The position numbers were made by a program, and so were the translations under genes. From positions 1,166,814 through 1,230,813 of the forward strand of contig NZ_LT962671.1 in the NCBI RefSeq assembly GCF_900199545.1: 64,000 nucleotides of DNA. The letters run 5' to 3'. The notes under the pieces are model-generated. The model made no database searches, had not been told where the DNA came from, and worked only from the letters and a program-made list of their open reading frames with translations. Origin of the DNA: Raoultibacter massiliensis. GTDB taxonomy: Bacteria; Actinomycetota; Coriobacteriia; Coriobacteriales; Eggerthellaceae. Position 1 is the stretch's first letter; each line of letters starts with the position of its first letter. Positions 17,813 to 27,000 of the stretch are shown in pieces.

Positions 17813-19321
17813 TTAAGCCGATGCGTCGGCTTTCTTCGAGTCTTCCCTTTGCGCAAGATCCGCTGCAATCTGCTCCATCTTCTTCGGGGGAAGGCGGTAT
17901 CCGAAGAAGAAGGCTACAAACGCAATGGCGAACGCGACCGCCGGTATGAGGCAGATGATGTTTATCATGCCTTGAGCGAGCTCGGGCGACGCCTCCATGC
18001 CTGACACGAAGCCGATTGCGGCCAACCCGAAGCCCGTCAGAGCGCCCGCAACGGCGTTTGCGATCTTCGGGCACCACTGGAACGTAGACATGATGAAAGC
18101 CTTCGCCGTCTTGCCGTCGCGCCATTCGCCGTATGCGATGGCGTTAGATTGCATGCCCATCATTGTGCCGTTCATGAAGTTCATACCGAAATACGCACCA
18201 CAAATGCACACGATGAACGCCATTTCACCCGAAGCACCGACAAAGTAGCAGAAGATCATCGATACGCAGGAAATGCCGATGCCCGCCAGATACGTGATGC
18301 GGATACCGAGCTTGCGCGCAATGGGTTCGGAGACGAACGTCGCGATCAAACCGGTGATATTCGCCGCCGTAAGCATAACGGCGGCCATGGCGACGTCGCC
18401 GAATGCATAGGTGAACACGTACATTGCCATGCTCTGGATGGTCATCTGCGCAATGAAGCGGATGATCTCGGAGAACAGGCCGATGATGGCGGGTAGGTTC
18501 GTGATCCAGTACTTGATCATCTCGAGCAACCCGACTTTCTCGCCCGGGTCGATCGGAGCAACCTTCTCGCCGCGCTTCTTCGCCGCAGCTCTTTCTTCGC
18601 AGAGCTTCTGCGTCGGATCCATCCCGTCGATGCGCTTGTACATGACGATGAACATGACGATCATGATGACACCGAAGACCAAAGCCAGCACCGTAAAGCC
18701 CATGGGTCCCGCGTTCTGCGCATTCTCACCAGCAGGGACGCGGTACACCAATCCGTTGATGGCGAGGATGGCCGGCAGCGAAATCGCTGCAAACAGAACC
18801 TTGACCAGCATGTTGCCCTGAGCCTTGCGCTGCGAGAGCAACGTGCGGTCGGCTTCGGTGCGACTGATCACCGGGACAATCGATGTGGCGGCGATCATGA
18901 AGAAGCTCGAGAAGAACCCCCCTACGATCTGGAAAAATATCATCCACGCCGTCTTTGCACCCATGTCCAGGAAGCTCGGATCGACAAACGTCATGAGCAG
19001 GCAGACGAACGTTGCGGGCGGAGCGATGAGAAGCCAGCTTCGATACTGACCATGCTTGAGCCATACCCGCTCGATAATGATGGCGGCAATGATGACGAAG
19101 AACCATTCCCCAACGCCGGTCACCGCTTTGACCGTACCCATGACGGTTGGTTCCAACCCGCAGATCTCAGTCAGAAAATACGACCAGTAGTTGCTGTTCA
19201 TCTGATTGAAAGCCGTCCAAGTGAGCATGCCGAGACCGTATATGAGGCCAAGAGCCTGCGTCACATTGTTCCTGACGGCATGCTCGACCTTCTCCCCTAA
19301 TGAAGCTGTTTGTGCGCTCAT
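17813..19321 (-). CDS. GPH-type (MFS_2) cation symporter
   Basis: A 502-residue transporter of the glycoside-pentoside-hexuronide:cation symporter type, about 12 helices. Typical features are the first-helix region LGLIYGLGMLTWTAFNQMNSNYWSYFLTEICGL and the loop MYKRIDGMDPTQ. The start at 19321 (MSAQTASLGEKVEHAV) follows GGGGG; an upstream extension in the same frame lacks support. It lies between the ferredoxin of Mo-enzyme B and the zinc-ribbon gene. GPH members carry sugars, glucuronides and related organic acids; the substrate here may be a glycoside or conjugate, but this cannot be confirmed. Confidence 0.82.
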   Translation of the reverse strand: MSAQTASLGEKVEHAVRNNVTQALGLIYGLGMLTWTAFNQMNSNYWSYFLTEICGLEPTVMGTVKAVTGVGEWFFVIIAAIIIERVWLKHGQYRSWLLIAPPATFVCLLMTFVDPSFLDMGAKTAWMIFFQIVGGFFSSFFMIAATSIVPVISRTEADRTLLSQRKAQGNMLVKVLFAAISLPAILAINGLVYRVPAGENAQNAGPMGFTVLALVFGVIMIVMFIVMYKRIDGMDPTQKLCEERAAAKKRGEKVAPIDPGEKVGLLEMIKYWITNLPAIIGLFSEIIRFIAQMTIQSMAMYVFTYAFGDVAMAAVMLTAANITGLIATFVSEPIARKLGIRITYLAGIGISCVSMIFCYFVGASGEMAFIVCICGAYFGMNFMNGTMMGMQSNAIAYGEWRDGKTAKAFIMSTFQWCPKIANAVAGALTGFGLAAIGFVSGMEASPELAQGMINIICLIPAVAFAIAFVAFFFGYRLPPKKMEQIAADLAQREDSKKADASA

Positions 19322-19381
19322 GAAACCCCCTTTTGATAAGCGATGAGCGTTTCCCGGCGCCTCCCAGCGCCGGGAAAACAC

Positions 19382-19714
19382 CTACTGAACCGAATACAGC
19401 ACCATGCGAGGCTTGGTAACCTTCTTCGCAAGTTCCTCGATGGGTCCGAATTCCATAACAAGCGATTGGCAGTGGTGCACGCAGGCGGGAACCTTGCCCG
19501 CGTCGATGCGGTCTTGGCACAGGTCGCATCGCTGTGTGGGCATGGGCAGATAATCCCATTCCCAGGTATCCTCATCGAGCTTCCAAGGCCCTATTTCGGC
19601 GAGCTTGATCCCCCACTCGCCCTCCTTGAAGCCCTTTTCAACCTTGCAGGCCATTTCGCAGGTATGGCAGCCCGTGCAGAATTCGTAGTCGATCAAAAGA
19701 CCATGTTGCGTCAT
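19382..19714 (-). CDS. Small 2x[4Fe-4S] ferredoxin-like electron-transfer subunit (partner of Mo-enzyme B)
   Basis: A 110-residue protein with cysteine groups CTGCHTCEMAC (residues 14-24) and CDLCQDRIDAGKVPACVHHC (about 64-83), enough for two [4Fe-4S] clusters. It is clearly related along its whole length to the 111-residue protein at 9032-9367. No signal or membrane segment. It starts 26 bases after the Mo-enzyme B stop and has a GGAGG site. Likely the direct electron donor of that enzyme. Confidence 0.88.
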   Translation of the reverse strand: MTQHGLLIDYEFCTGCHTCEMACKVEKGFKEGEWGIKLAEIGPWKLDEDTWEWDYLPMPTQRCDLCQDRIDAGKVPACVHHCQSLVMEFGPIEELAKKVTKPRMVLYSVQ

Positions 19715-19740
19715 GAGTCCATCCTCCTTTCTCGGTTTGG

Positions 19741-22005
19741 CTAGTCAGCCTTGTACACTTTGCAGAGCTGCGTTTTATACGAAGACCCGTATCCGCTCGG
19801 ACCGAAGTCCCCTTGCACGGTCAGGCAGTTGATGTTGGATTCCCACAATCCGAACAGCGAAGGCTCCTCCGGATCCTTCTCGGGGAACCACCAACCGTGC
19901 TCGGCGCTCACCACTCCCTTGAGCATGGTGTCGGTTACATGAGCGCGCAGCTTGCACGAACCGTGCGAGTTCTCGAGAACGGCCCAATCTCCCTCTTTGA
20001 TTCCGGCATTCTCGGCATCGATGGGGTTGATCTCGAAAATGGGGTCGGGATGGAACTCGCGCATCGATTTGAGCTGACGATGCTCTGAATGGAAGAACTC
20101 CCACGACCTACGTCCGGTCGTCAACACGAGCGGATACTGCTCGAACAGCTCGGGCGTCGAATAGGGGCTCTCGGGCGGCTCTTTGTGGTACGGAAGCGGA
20201 TCCATGCCGACGTTGTTGTACATATTGCAGAACAGCTCGACGCGGCCGGAGATCGTGTTGAAGCCGAGCTGCCCATCGAAGCGAAGCTTGCCGTTGCGGA
20301 ACTTGTTGTATTCGAACTTCGGATAGATGATGACCTTCTCGCGAAGCTCCTCAAGGCTGACTTCGATTGGAACGGTGGCCATGTTGTTCGTGCAGAACTC
20401 GAGCATCTCGGGCACATCGTCCCAGTAGAACAGATCGGGATTCATACGCTTGCCGAGTTCGAGCATCATCTGCTCGTCCCCGATCGCCTCCCCGGTCTGC
20501 GTAACTTTCACGATGGAGCGCAAAGGCGTGTACCAGCCCCGAACGCCATCGCGCTCGCAGCTCATGGCCATCGGAATGAACAGGTCGGCGCACGCCATAG
20601 CCGTCGGAGTCATGAACAGGTCGCACACCACGACATGATCCATCTCTTTGTATACATCGTATACGCGACGCGCCTGGCCGGCCATGTTGGTAAAGGCAGT
20701 CGTGCTGCACAGGAAAAGCATCTTGACGGGATACGGCTCGCTCGTCTCCGCAGCATGGAGAATCGCCTCGGGAACCGCATGCCCGCCCTTGCCGATGGCG
20801 TTGAGCGCTCCCCAATTGCCGTCGTCGCCCAAACGGTCTTTGCGAACCTCGGGTCCAAGCTGCTTCGATACGTTCTCGCGGATATCGCTTTGCACATATC
20901 CGAAGTCGATGGCAACGAAACCCCCGGGGTTATCGATGTTGCCGGTGAGAATCTGCACCGAGGCGATAGCCTGCGAAGTGCCGTTCGCCCACTTCGTCTG
21001 ATCGACGGCAACGCCCCACTGCAGCGTCGTCACACCGGCGTTGGCGATCAAACGCGCAGCTTCGTATATCTTTTCCTCGGGCACCCAACACAGCTCGGCG
21101 GCCATGGCGGGAGTGTATTCCTTAACGCGCTCTTTGAACTCGTCGAACCCGTAGCACCAGTACTCCACGAACTCATGATCGTAGAGGTCCTCTTCAATCA
21201 TAACGTTGCAGATGGCCAAAGCGAGCGCGGCATCGGAACCAGGGCGAACCTGAAGGAACATCTTCGCATGCGCGGACAGCCACGTAACCTGAGGGTCGAC
21301 GACGAACAGTTCGCTGCCGCGACGCATGCAGTCGATGATCCAATGCCCGTAGAAGCCGTCGGCGTTGGCGCGGATCGGATTGTTTCCCCAGATTATGAAC
21401 AGGTCGGGACGACGATATTCGGGCTCGTCGAACCGCTTCTCGTTGAGCTGGCCGCAGTCGGCGATGAACGTAGAGCCGAACAACGCGTTCATGGCCTGCA
21501 TGCGCGGCGTATAGCAGCAGTTGCCGGCAAGGAGGCCCGCGTTGTCATTCGGCGTGCCAAAGCCGCCGTGCCCGAGAACGTTAGACTGCCAGGTGGCGTT
21601 TCTGCCCGTACCCGCTCCGGTGCAGATCGACTTCGCACCGTATTTTTCAGTCGTATCGTTCACCATCTCGATAACAAGGTCATACGCCTCGTCCATCGTG
21701 ATCTGCTCCCATTTGTCGTAGCCGCGATCCTCCTTCGCACGCTTCATGGGATGGATGATGCGATCGGGATGGTACACCGCCTCGACCATTGCAAGACAGC
21801 GCATGCACAGACGGCCATCGGTAACAGCCGAATTGGGATCGCCCTCGATCTTGACCAGCTTGCCATCCTTATCGGTATAGAACAAGACGCTGCAACCTTG
21901 ATGGCATCCCGGCGCGGACCACTGACAGGTACGCGTAACGGTCAGATCGCCTTCTTGGTATTGCCAATCCTTTTTGTACACATGCGGATCAAAGCACTCC
22001 CTCAT
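19741..22005 (-). CDS. Soluble molybdopterin (bis-MGD) oxidoreductase B, DMSO reductase superfamily
   Basis: A 754-residue catalytic subunit related to Mo-enzyme A over its full length. N-terminal cysteines are C34, C38, C67 and C70, plus C27. The first Cys of the usual CxxCxxxC is missing and the GRLCMRC motif adds one. Core motifs: WEQITMDEAYDLVIEMV, IIWGNNPIRANADG, RPGSDAALALAICNVMI, and C-terminal TTGRRSWEFFHSEHRQLKS and AGIKEGDWAVLENSHGSCK. GNCCYTPRMQAM aligns with GGWSCIIPRQTAM of enzyme A, making that Cys a candidate Mo ligand. No Tat signal, so cytoplasmic. The start has AAGGAG upstream. Substrate unknown; reductive removal of a hydroxyl from an aromatic is one possibility. Confidence 0.85.
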   Translation of the reverse strand: MRECFDPHVYKKDWQYQEGDLTVTRTCQWSAPGCHQGCSVLFYTDKDGKLVKIEGDPNSAVTDGRLCMRCLAMVEAVYHPDRIIHPMKRAKEDRGYDKWEQITMDEAYDLVIEMVNDTTEKYGAKSICTGAGTGRNATWQSNVLGHGGFGTPNDNAGLLAGNCCYTPRMQAMNALFGSTFIADCGQLNEKRFDEPEYRRPDLFIIWGNNPIRANADGFYGHWIIDCMRRGSELFVVDPQVTWLSAHAKMFLQVRPGSDAALALAICNVMIEEDLYDHEFVEYWCYGFDEFKERVKEYTPAMAAELCWVPEEKIYEAARLIANAGVTTLQWGVAVDQTKWANGTSQAIASVQILTGNIDNPGGFVAIDFGYVQSDIRENVSKQLGPEVRKDRLGDDGNWGALNAIGKGGHAVPEAILHAAETSEPYPVKMLFLCSTTAFTNMAGQARRVYDVYKEMDHVVVCDLFMTPTAMACADLFIPMAMSCERDGVRGWYTPLRSIVKVTQTGEAIGDEQMMLELGKRMNPDLFYWDDVPEMLEFCTNNMATVPIEVSLEELREKVIIYPKFEYNKFRNGKLRFDGQLGFNTISGRVELFCNMYNNVGMDPLPYHKEPPESPYSTPELFEQYPLVLTTGRRSWEFFHSEHRQLKSMREFHPDPIFEINPIDAENAGIKEGDWAVLENSHGSCKLRAHVTDTMLKGVVSAEHGWWFPEKDPEEPSLFGLWESNINCLTVQGDFGPSGYGSSYKTQLCKVYKAD

Positions 22006-22032
22006 GCAAAACTCCTTTCAACATCGTCATAG

Positions 22033-22269
22033 TTACTTGACACGCTCGCCGTTCTTTTGAGCGCGCGCCCAGATTCCAAGCATGATCAGGTTTTCGCTCG
22101 ATATCACGTTGTCGTCCCCCACTTTGTGATACGTCATACGTGCCTGCAGCTCTTCTGGGTCGCGGAACTCGTATCTGACATACAGTTCGCCTTCGTAGAG
22201 GTACGCCTCCTTGGTCTCCAGCAAGTCGAGAGTCGGCGCATATTTGTCCAACACCTCTTGATCTGCCAT
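22033..22269 (-). CDS. Hypothetical 78-aa protein, first gene of the operon
   Basis: A 78-residue acidic-to-neutral protein beginning MADQEVLDKYAPTLDLLETK, with no cysteine and no membrane segment. It is preceded by GGAGG at good spacing and ends 27 bases before Mo-enzyme B, so it is a real first gene of this unit. No family recognised. The position suggests a small chaperone or subunit for Mo-enzyme B; another unrelated 77-aa gene holds the same position before Mo-enzyme C at 56544. Confidence 0.65.
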   Translation of the reverse strand: MADQEVLDKYAPTLDLLETKEAYLYEGELYVRYEFRDPEELQARMTYHKVGDDNVISSENLIMLGIWARAQKNGERVK

Positions 22270-22489
22270 TTGAACCTCCTTACAATTAAGCCGTCCGATA
22301 AGCCTGCCCTATAAATGCTTTTGACCCCCTTCTCCGCGAGCAACGATGCATGTACGAACCTGCAATTCGAACCATGCAAACTGACGGGATGAGTTTTTCA
22401 TCTCGATGCTTTCGACACATCTGTTGTTGGATATGATTAGCTTGTTCAGAATGCGACTCTGGATACTATCTGGGCGGAAAGGCGGGGGT
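22270..22489. promoter_or_regulatory. Divergent promoter region with a direct repeat
   Basis: The region between the long minus-strand operon and the LuxR gene. It holds a direct repeat, CGAACCTGCAA (22355-22365) and CGAACCATGCAA (22368-22379), repeat period 13 bases. TGCATG (22347-22352) and CATGCA (22373-22378) form an additional inverted pair around it. Candidate operator for the adjacent regulator. No convincing -10/-35 pair was fixed by eye. Confidence 0.45.
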
Positions 22490-23983
22490 ATGACTCAGGG
22501 TATTAGTTTTGAGAACAACCAGGTAAGTGGAGGGTTTTCAGAGAAAACCGCGCTCGGGATCGTCGGTTTCACGCTTTTCACCGCAAGCAGCCTGACAAGC
22601 ATATACAGTCCGGTGTTCTTCACGGCGACATCCGATTCTTCAACCGTCGTCGGCGGATTGCGCAGCATCATGTTCATCAGCATGGCACTCGTATTCTTCG
22701 CCATGTACCGCCTGGTCAAAAAACGCGACTCCTTCGTCAGATCAACTCCCGTCAGAACAGGTTTTTTCGCGATGCAGCTCCTGCTGCCGACGACCATCTT
22801 GATCGAACGGCTATCCGGCATCGAAATGCCCCTGGCGCTTGTCGCCGTAGCGTGGGCATGCTGGGGCGTTTCGAACGGCTTTTTTGCCTGCGCATGGGTT
22901 GACGGGCAGGGAAGCATCGACGAGTCGTACATAACGAAGATAAGCTTCTGGTCGTTCGCGCTCGGCAGCTGCCTGGTGATCGGCATGTCGGCCATGTCAT
23001 CACCGACCAACATCATCGCCATAAGCGTATCGGTTATAGCCTCGTTCGCGTTTCTGATGAGGGCGTTTTCCCATGGCTGGGTGCAAACGGACATCCACGA
23101 CGACGAATGGCTCATCGAGAAGAGCAAATTCAACCGCAACGGCTCCTACATCATGCTCGTCGACGGCATCCTCATCGGCGTCGTAGCCTGTTTGATCTTC
23201 TATTCGATCAAACGAACCGGCCTCACGCCCGCCATCTTGGGCATCGCCCTTCTCAGCACGGCGCTCCTGTTCTTCATACTGCGGGCCCGCAGCCCCGAAC
23301 TGCTTTCGCTCGAGCACAGCCAGCTCGTGTTTCTTCCCATAATCGTCTGCGGATTGCTGTTCATGGAGTTCACGGAAGCACCCTGGCAGCTCATATTCTC
23401 GCTCGTGTTGTTCGTCGTGCTCTATCTTTTCGATTTCACGAATTCGACCGTGTTGTCTCTCAGGGGAAACCTGCTATCCGTCTCCGCATGCTACTGCTTC
23501 TCGAGAGGCCGCCTCTTCATCGTTGCCGGTCAGGGCATAGGATGGGCGTGCGGCGCTTTCCTCACCACGGAACTCGGCATGATGACCATGCCGGCGTTCA
23601 TCATCGTCCTTGTCGCCTCGGTATGCCTCTACATCACCGTCGCCGCAATCAATCCGAACAAATACCCGCTCATCGTGAACAACGACGAAGAGCGCTTTTC
23701 CAATGCCGAGACGAACCAAGAGCCAGCAAGCCCAACCGTCATCGAACGCCCCTACAAGCGGAAATGCTCGTTCGCTGCCCAGAAATACGATCTCACACCG
23801 CGTGAGGGCGAGATACTGTTCTACCTCGCCAAGGGGCGGAATGCCAAATACATAGCCGATCAGCTCTTCGTCGCCGAACGAACGATCAAAACGCATACGT
23901 ATCACATCTATCAGAAAATGGGCGTGCATTCGCAGCAGGATCTCATAAACATCGTCGAAGACGAGACATCGCCCGAAAGCTGA
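22490..23983 (+). CDS. LuxR-type transcriptional regulator with multi-helix membrane domain (copy 1)
   Basis: A 497-residue one-component regulator. The N-terminal part (about 20-400) is a set of about 12 hydrophobic helices resembling a transporter fold and probably senses a small molecule at the membrane. The C-terminal LuxR HTH is at 433-497 (LTPREGEILFYLAKGRNAKYI ... VHSQQDLINIV). This architecture is widespread in Eggerthellaceae beside reductase genes. The start at 22490 follows a purine-rich GGCGGGGGT; the frame opens 28 codons earlier without a site. Divergent from the 13-kb operon, which it most likely controls. Confidence 0.88.
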   Translation: MTQGISFENNQVSGGFSEKTALGIVGFTLFTASSLTSIYSPVFFTATSDSSTVVGGLRSIMFISMALVFFAMYRLVKKRDSFVRSTPVRTGFFAMQLLLPTTILIERLSGIEMPLALVAVAWACWGVSNGFFACAWVDGQGSIDESYITKISFWSFALGSCLVIGMSAMSSPTNIIAISVSVIASFAFLMRAFSHGWVQTDIHDDEWLIEKSKFNRNGSYIMLVDGILIGVVACLIFYSIKRTGLTPAILGIALLSTALLFFILRARSPELLSLEHSQLVFLPIIVCGLLFMEFTEAPWQLIFSLVLFVVLYLFDFTNSTVLSLRGNLLSVSACYCFSRGRLFIVAGQGIGWACGAFLTTELGMMTMPAFIIVLVASVCLYITVAAINPNKYPLIVNNDEERFSNAETNQEPASPTVIERPYKRKCSFAAQKYDLTPREGEILFYLAKGRNAKYIADQLFVAERTIKTHTYHIYQKMGVHSQQDLINIVEDETSPES

Positions 23984-24040
23984 ACAAGGCGAACCCGCCC
24001 GTCACGCGGAAACCCAACCCCCTGGGCAGCAGGCGAATGC

Positions 24041-27000
24041 CTACTCGTTGGACTTGAGGCTTTCCACCATGTCGATCTTTGCGAGCTTGCGCCGCATGGC
24101 CAGCGCTACGAGCACCGAGAACAGCATCGTGAGCACGAACGCGATAACATAGCTCGCCGCATGGATCTCACGGCCGAACATCACCTGATCGACTTCCGCG
24201 GTTACTACGACGAAGTTTTCCATCACCACGCCGAAAACCAAGCCGACCAAGCAGCCGATCACGGTGAGCAGAATGATCTCTCGGAATATGTACGCGTCGA
24301 CTTCGCGCGTTGTGAAGCCGAGCACCTTAAGCGTCGCAATCTCGCGCTGCCGTTCGGTGATGTTGATGTTCGTCAGGTTGTAGAGCACGACGAAGGCCAG
24401 GGCGGCAGCCGCGACCACGAGCACGACGACGATCGAATTCACGCTTCCGAGCATCTTCTCGTACGAATCGATGGTTTCGTCGTTGAAGCCGACGGTCTTC
24501 ACCGATTCAAGCGAAAGCAGCTGGTCGCTCATAGTCGAGCGCAACGCCGAATCGGAGGTTGCTTTCGCGAAGATCGTCGTGAACTCGGGCGCATCGCCTG
24601 AGACCCGCTCGTAAAGCTCGGGTGTCATGAACACGTACTGGCTCACGTAGTTCTCCATAATGCCCGTAATCGTAACGGAACAGCCCTCATCCGTCGTGTT
24701 CCCAATGGCATCCTGCTTCGAAAGCAGCAGGTCATCGCCCACACCGAGGCCGAGCTCCGTCGCAAGCTTCTCGCTCACAAGCACCGCGTCGCCCGACAGC
24801 TCGAGAGACGTCTGCCCCACGCGCTCGCGCATGGTCACGAAGTCCTGGAACTGCGCGGGGTCTTCGGGCACGATCACGTGGACGATCTGATCTTTCCTGT
24901 CCGGAGCGCTCGCCGTCATGGGCGTGGTATCGGCATAGGTGTACGCGCCGATCACATCGGTATCTTCCATGATCTCGCGAACGGCATCCATATCTTCATC
25001 GGTCGGCTCTTCGACAAGCCCGACAGTCGCGTTGTACTGATATATCTGTCCGAACTGCTTGGTGATGATATCGTTGATCGCATCGGAAAGACCCAGACCG
25101 GTGAGCAGCAGCGCAGTGCATCCGGCGATTCCGATGAGCGTCATGAAAAATCGCTTCTTGTATCGGAATATGTTACGGAACGTCACCTTCCACGAGAACG
25201 ACAGGCGCTTCCACACAAAACCGACGCGCTCGAGAAGAATGCGCCTGCCCGCCTTAGGGGCGCGCGGGAGCATGAGAGTTGCAGGGGGTTCGCGCAGCGT
25301 CGATATCGCGGCAGCCGCCGTCGCGGCAAGCGTCACGCCGACGCCAAGGCCCGCCGACAACGCCGCGATGGCAGGGTCGATCGGGGTAGGGGCGGCCGGA
25401 ACCGTGTAGATGATGCCGTAGGCGTTCATAATCACCGCAGGCAGCACCTGCGAAAGCGAAACGATGCCGATGAGCGCGCCCGCCCCGCTCGCAATGCCCG
25501 CGTAGGCAAGGTACTTCAGGGAAATTCGCGCCCTGCCGTAACCGAGCGCCTTGAACGTTCCGATGAGCACGCGCTCGTCTTCGACCATGCGCGTCATCGT
25601 CGTCAAGGCGACAAGCGCAGCAACCAGGAAGAAGATGAAGGGAAACACCTGCGCTATCTGATCAACGCGCTGGGCATCCGATTTGAAGCTTTCGGCGCCG
25701 ACGTTTTTCGTTCGGTCCATGATGTACCATTCGGGCGCGTCGACTCCGTCGATCTTCGCCTGGGCATCGTCGATCTCCTTTTGGGCATCGGCAAGCTTCT
25801 CATCCGCTTCGGCCTTCTGGCTCTCGTACTCGGCAAGGCCTTCTTCGTATTCTGCCAGACCTTCTTCGTATTCCCGTTTGCCATCTTCATAGCGCTGCTT
25901 TCCCGATTCGAGCTGAGCGCGCCCCTGATCAAGCTGCACCCTCCCGCTCGACAGGGCCGATGCGGCCGAATCGAGCTCGGACTGCGCTGCCGCGAACTCC
26001 TCTTCAACAGCCTGCTTTCGAGCGGCGAATTCCGAACGCGCCTTCTCGAGCGCAGGGATGCCCTGACTCAACGCCGCCTGGATCTTCTTCACGTTCTCGT
26101 CGAGCGCAGCAACCGTGGCCGCAAGCTCGTCGTAGCCGGGATCGCCCGGCTGCATGCCCGCCAGCTGCTGCTGCGCAGCCGCAAGCTGGGGCTCAAGTTC
26201 GGCAAGCGTGCTCTGTGCAGTATCGAGCTGAGCCTGCTGTTCGTCGATGGTCGCCTGCACCTCGTCGAACCCCGTCTGCGCTGCAGCGCGCTGATTCGCG
26301 AGCTCGGCAACTCCCACATCGTAATCGGCCTGTCCCGATGCGATCGCCTGCTCGTTGGCCGCGATGGCCGCCGCAGCCTCGTCGAGCTGTGCCGGCGTTG
26401 CGTCAAGCGTTTCCTTCGCATCATCGAGCTGGGCTTTCGCGTCGTCGAGCTTCTGCTTCGCCTCGTCGAGCCGAGCATTTACATCATCGCGCTCCCGCTC
26501 GAAGTCCTCCTTGTTCCGATCGAGTTCGTCTTGCGCCTCCCGCTTGATTTCTTCAAGCCTGCGCTCTTCCCCAGCTGACGCGATCGCTTCGATCTCCTTG
26601 AAAACCACGTCGACTTTTTCGGCGTATGCCGACGAAGAGCCGCGCTCGTCCTTCGCATCGGCAACGGCAACGTAGACTTCGGTGTAGGGCTGATCGTCCT
26701 TGAATGCCGATTCGGGCACGTACATGTACTGGGCAAGCGCCCCGCTGCCGAGGCTTGTCGTTCCGAGGCTTCCCGACGAGGTGTAATACGAAGACCTGAC
26801 AAACCCGGTAATCGTGAAGCTTTTCGCATTGAGCGCATCGCCGAGATCCTGCGACCCTTCGGTCAGCACAACCGTATCGCCTATCGAAAGGGGGGCAGCC
26901 ATAACCGCATCGGCGGAAACGACGCATTCGTCGGGTTGCACCGGCCACGTCCCCTCGACGAGCAGCGGACGATTCAAGTAGTTCGAATCATCGGAAACGG

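Noticed and set aside
20089..22032. 647-codon open frame on the plus strand
   Set aside because: Antisense to Mo-enzyme B; no recognisable domain and no ribosome site.
22490..23983. Calling the LuxR copies plain MFS transporters
   Set aside because: Each has a complete C-terminal LuxR HTH, which transporters lack.
24878..26578. 566-codon open frame on the plus strand
   Set aside because: Antisense to the coiled-coil part of the FtsX-type permease; the repetitive look mirrors the real gene.
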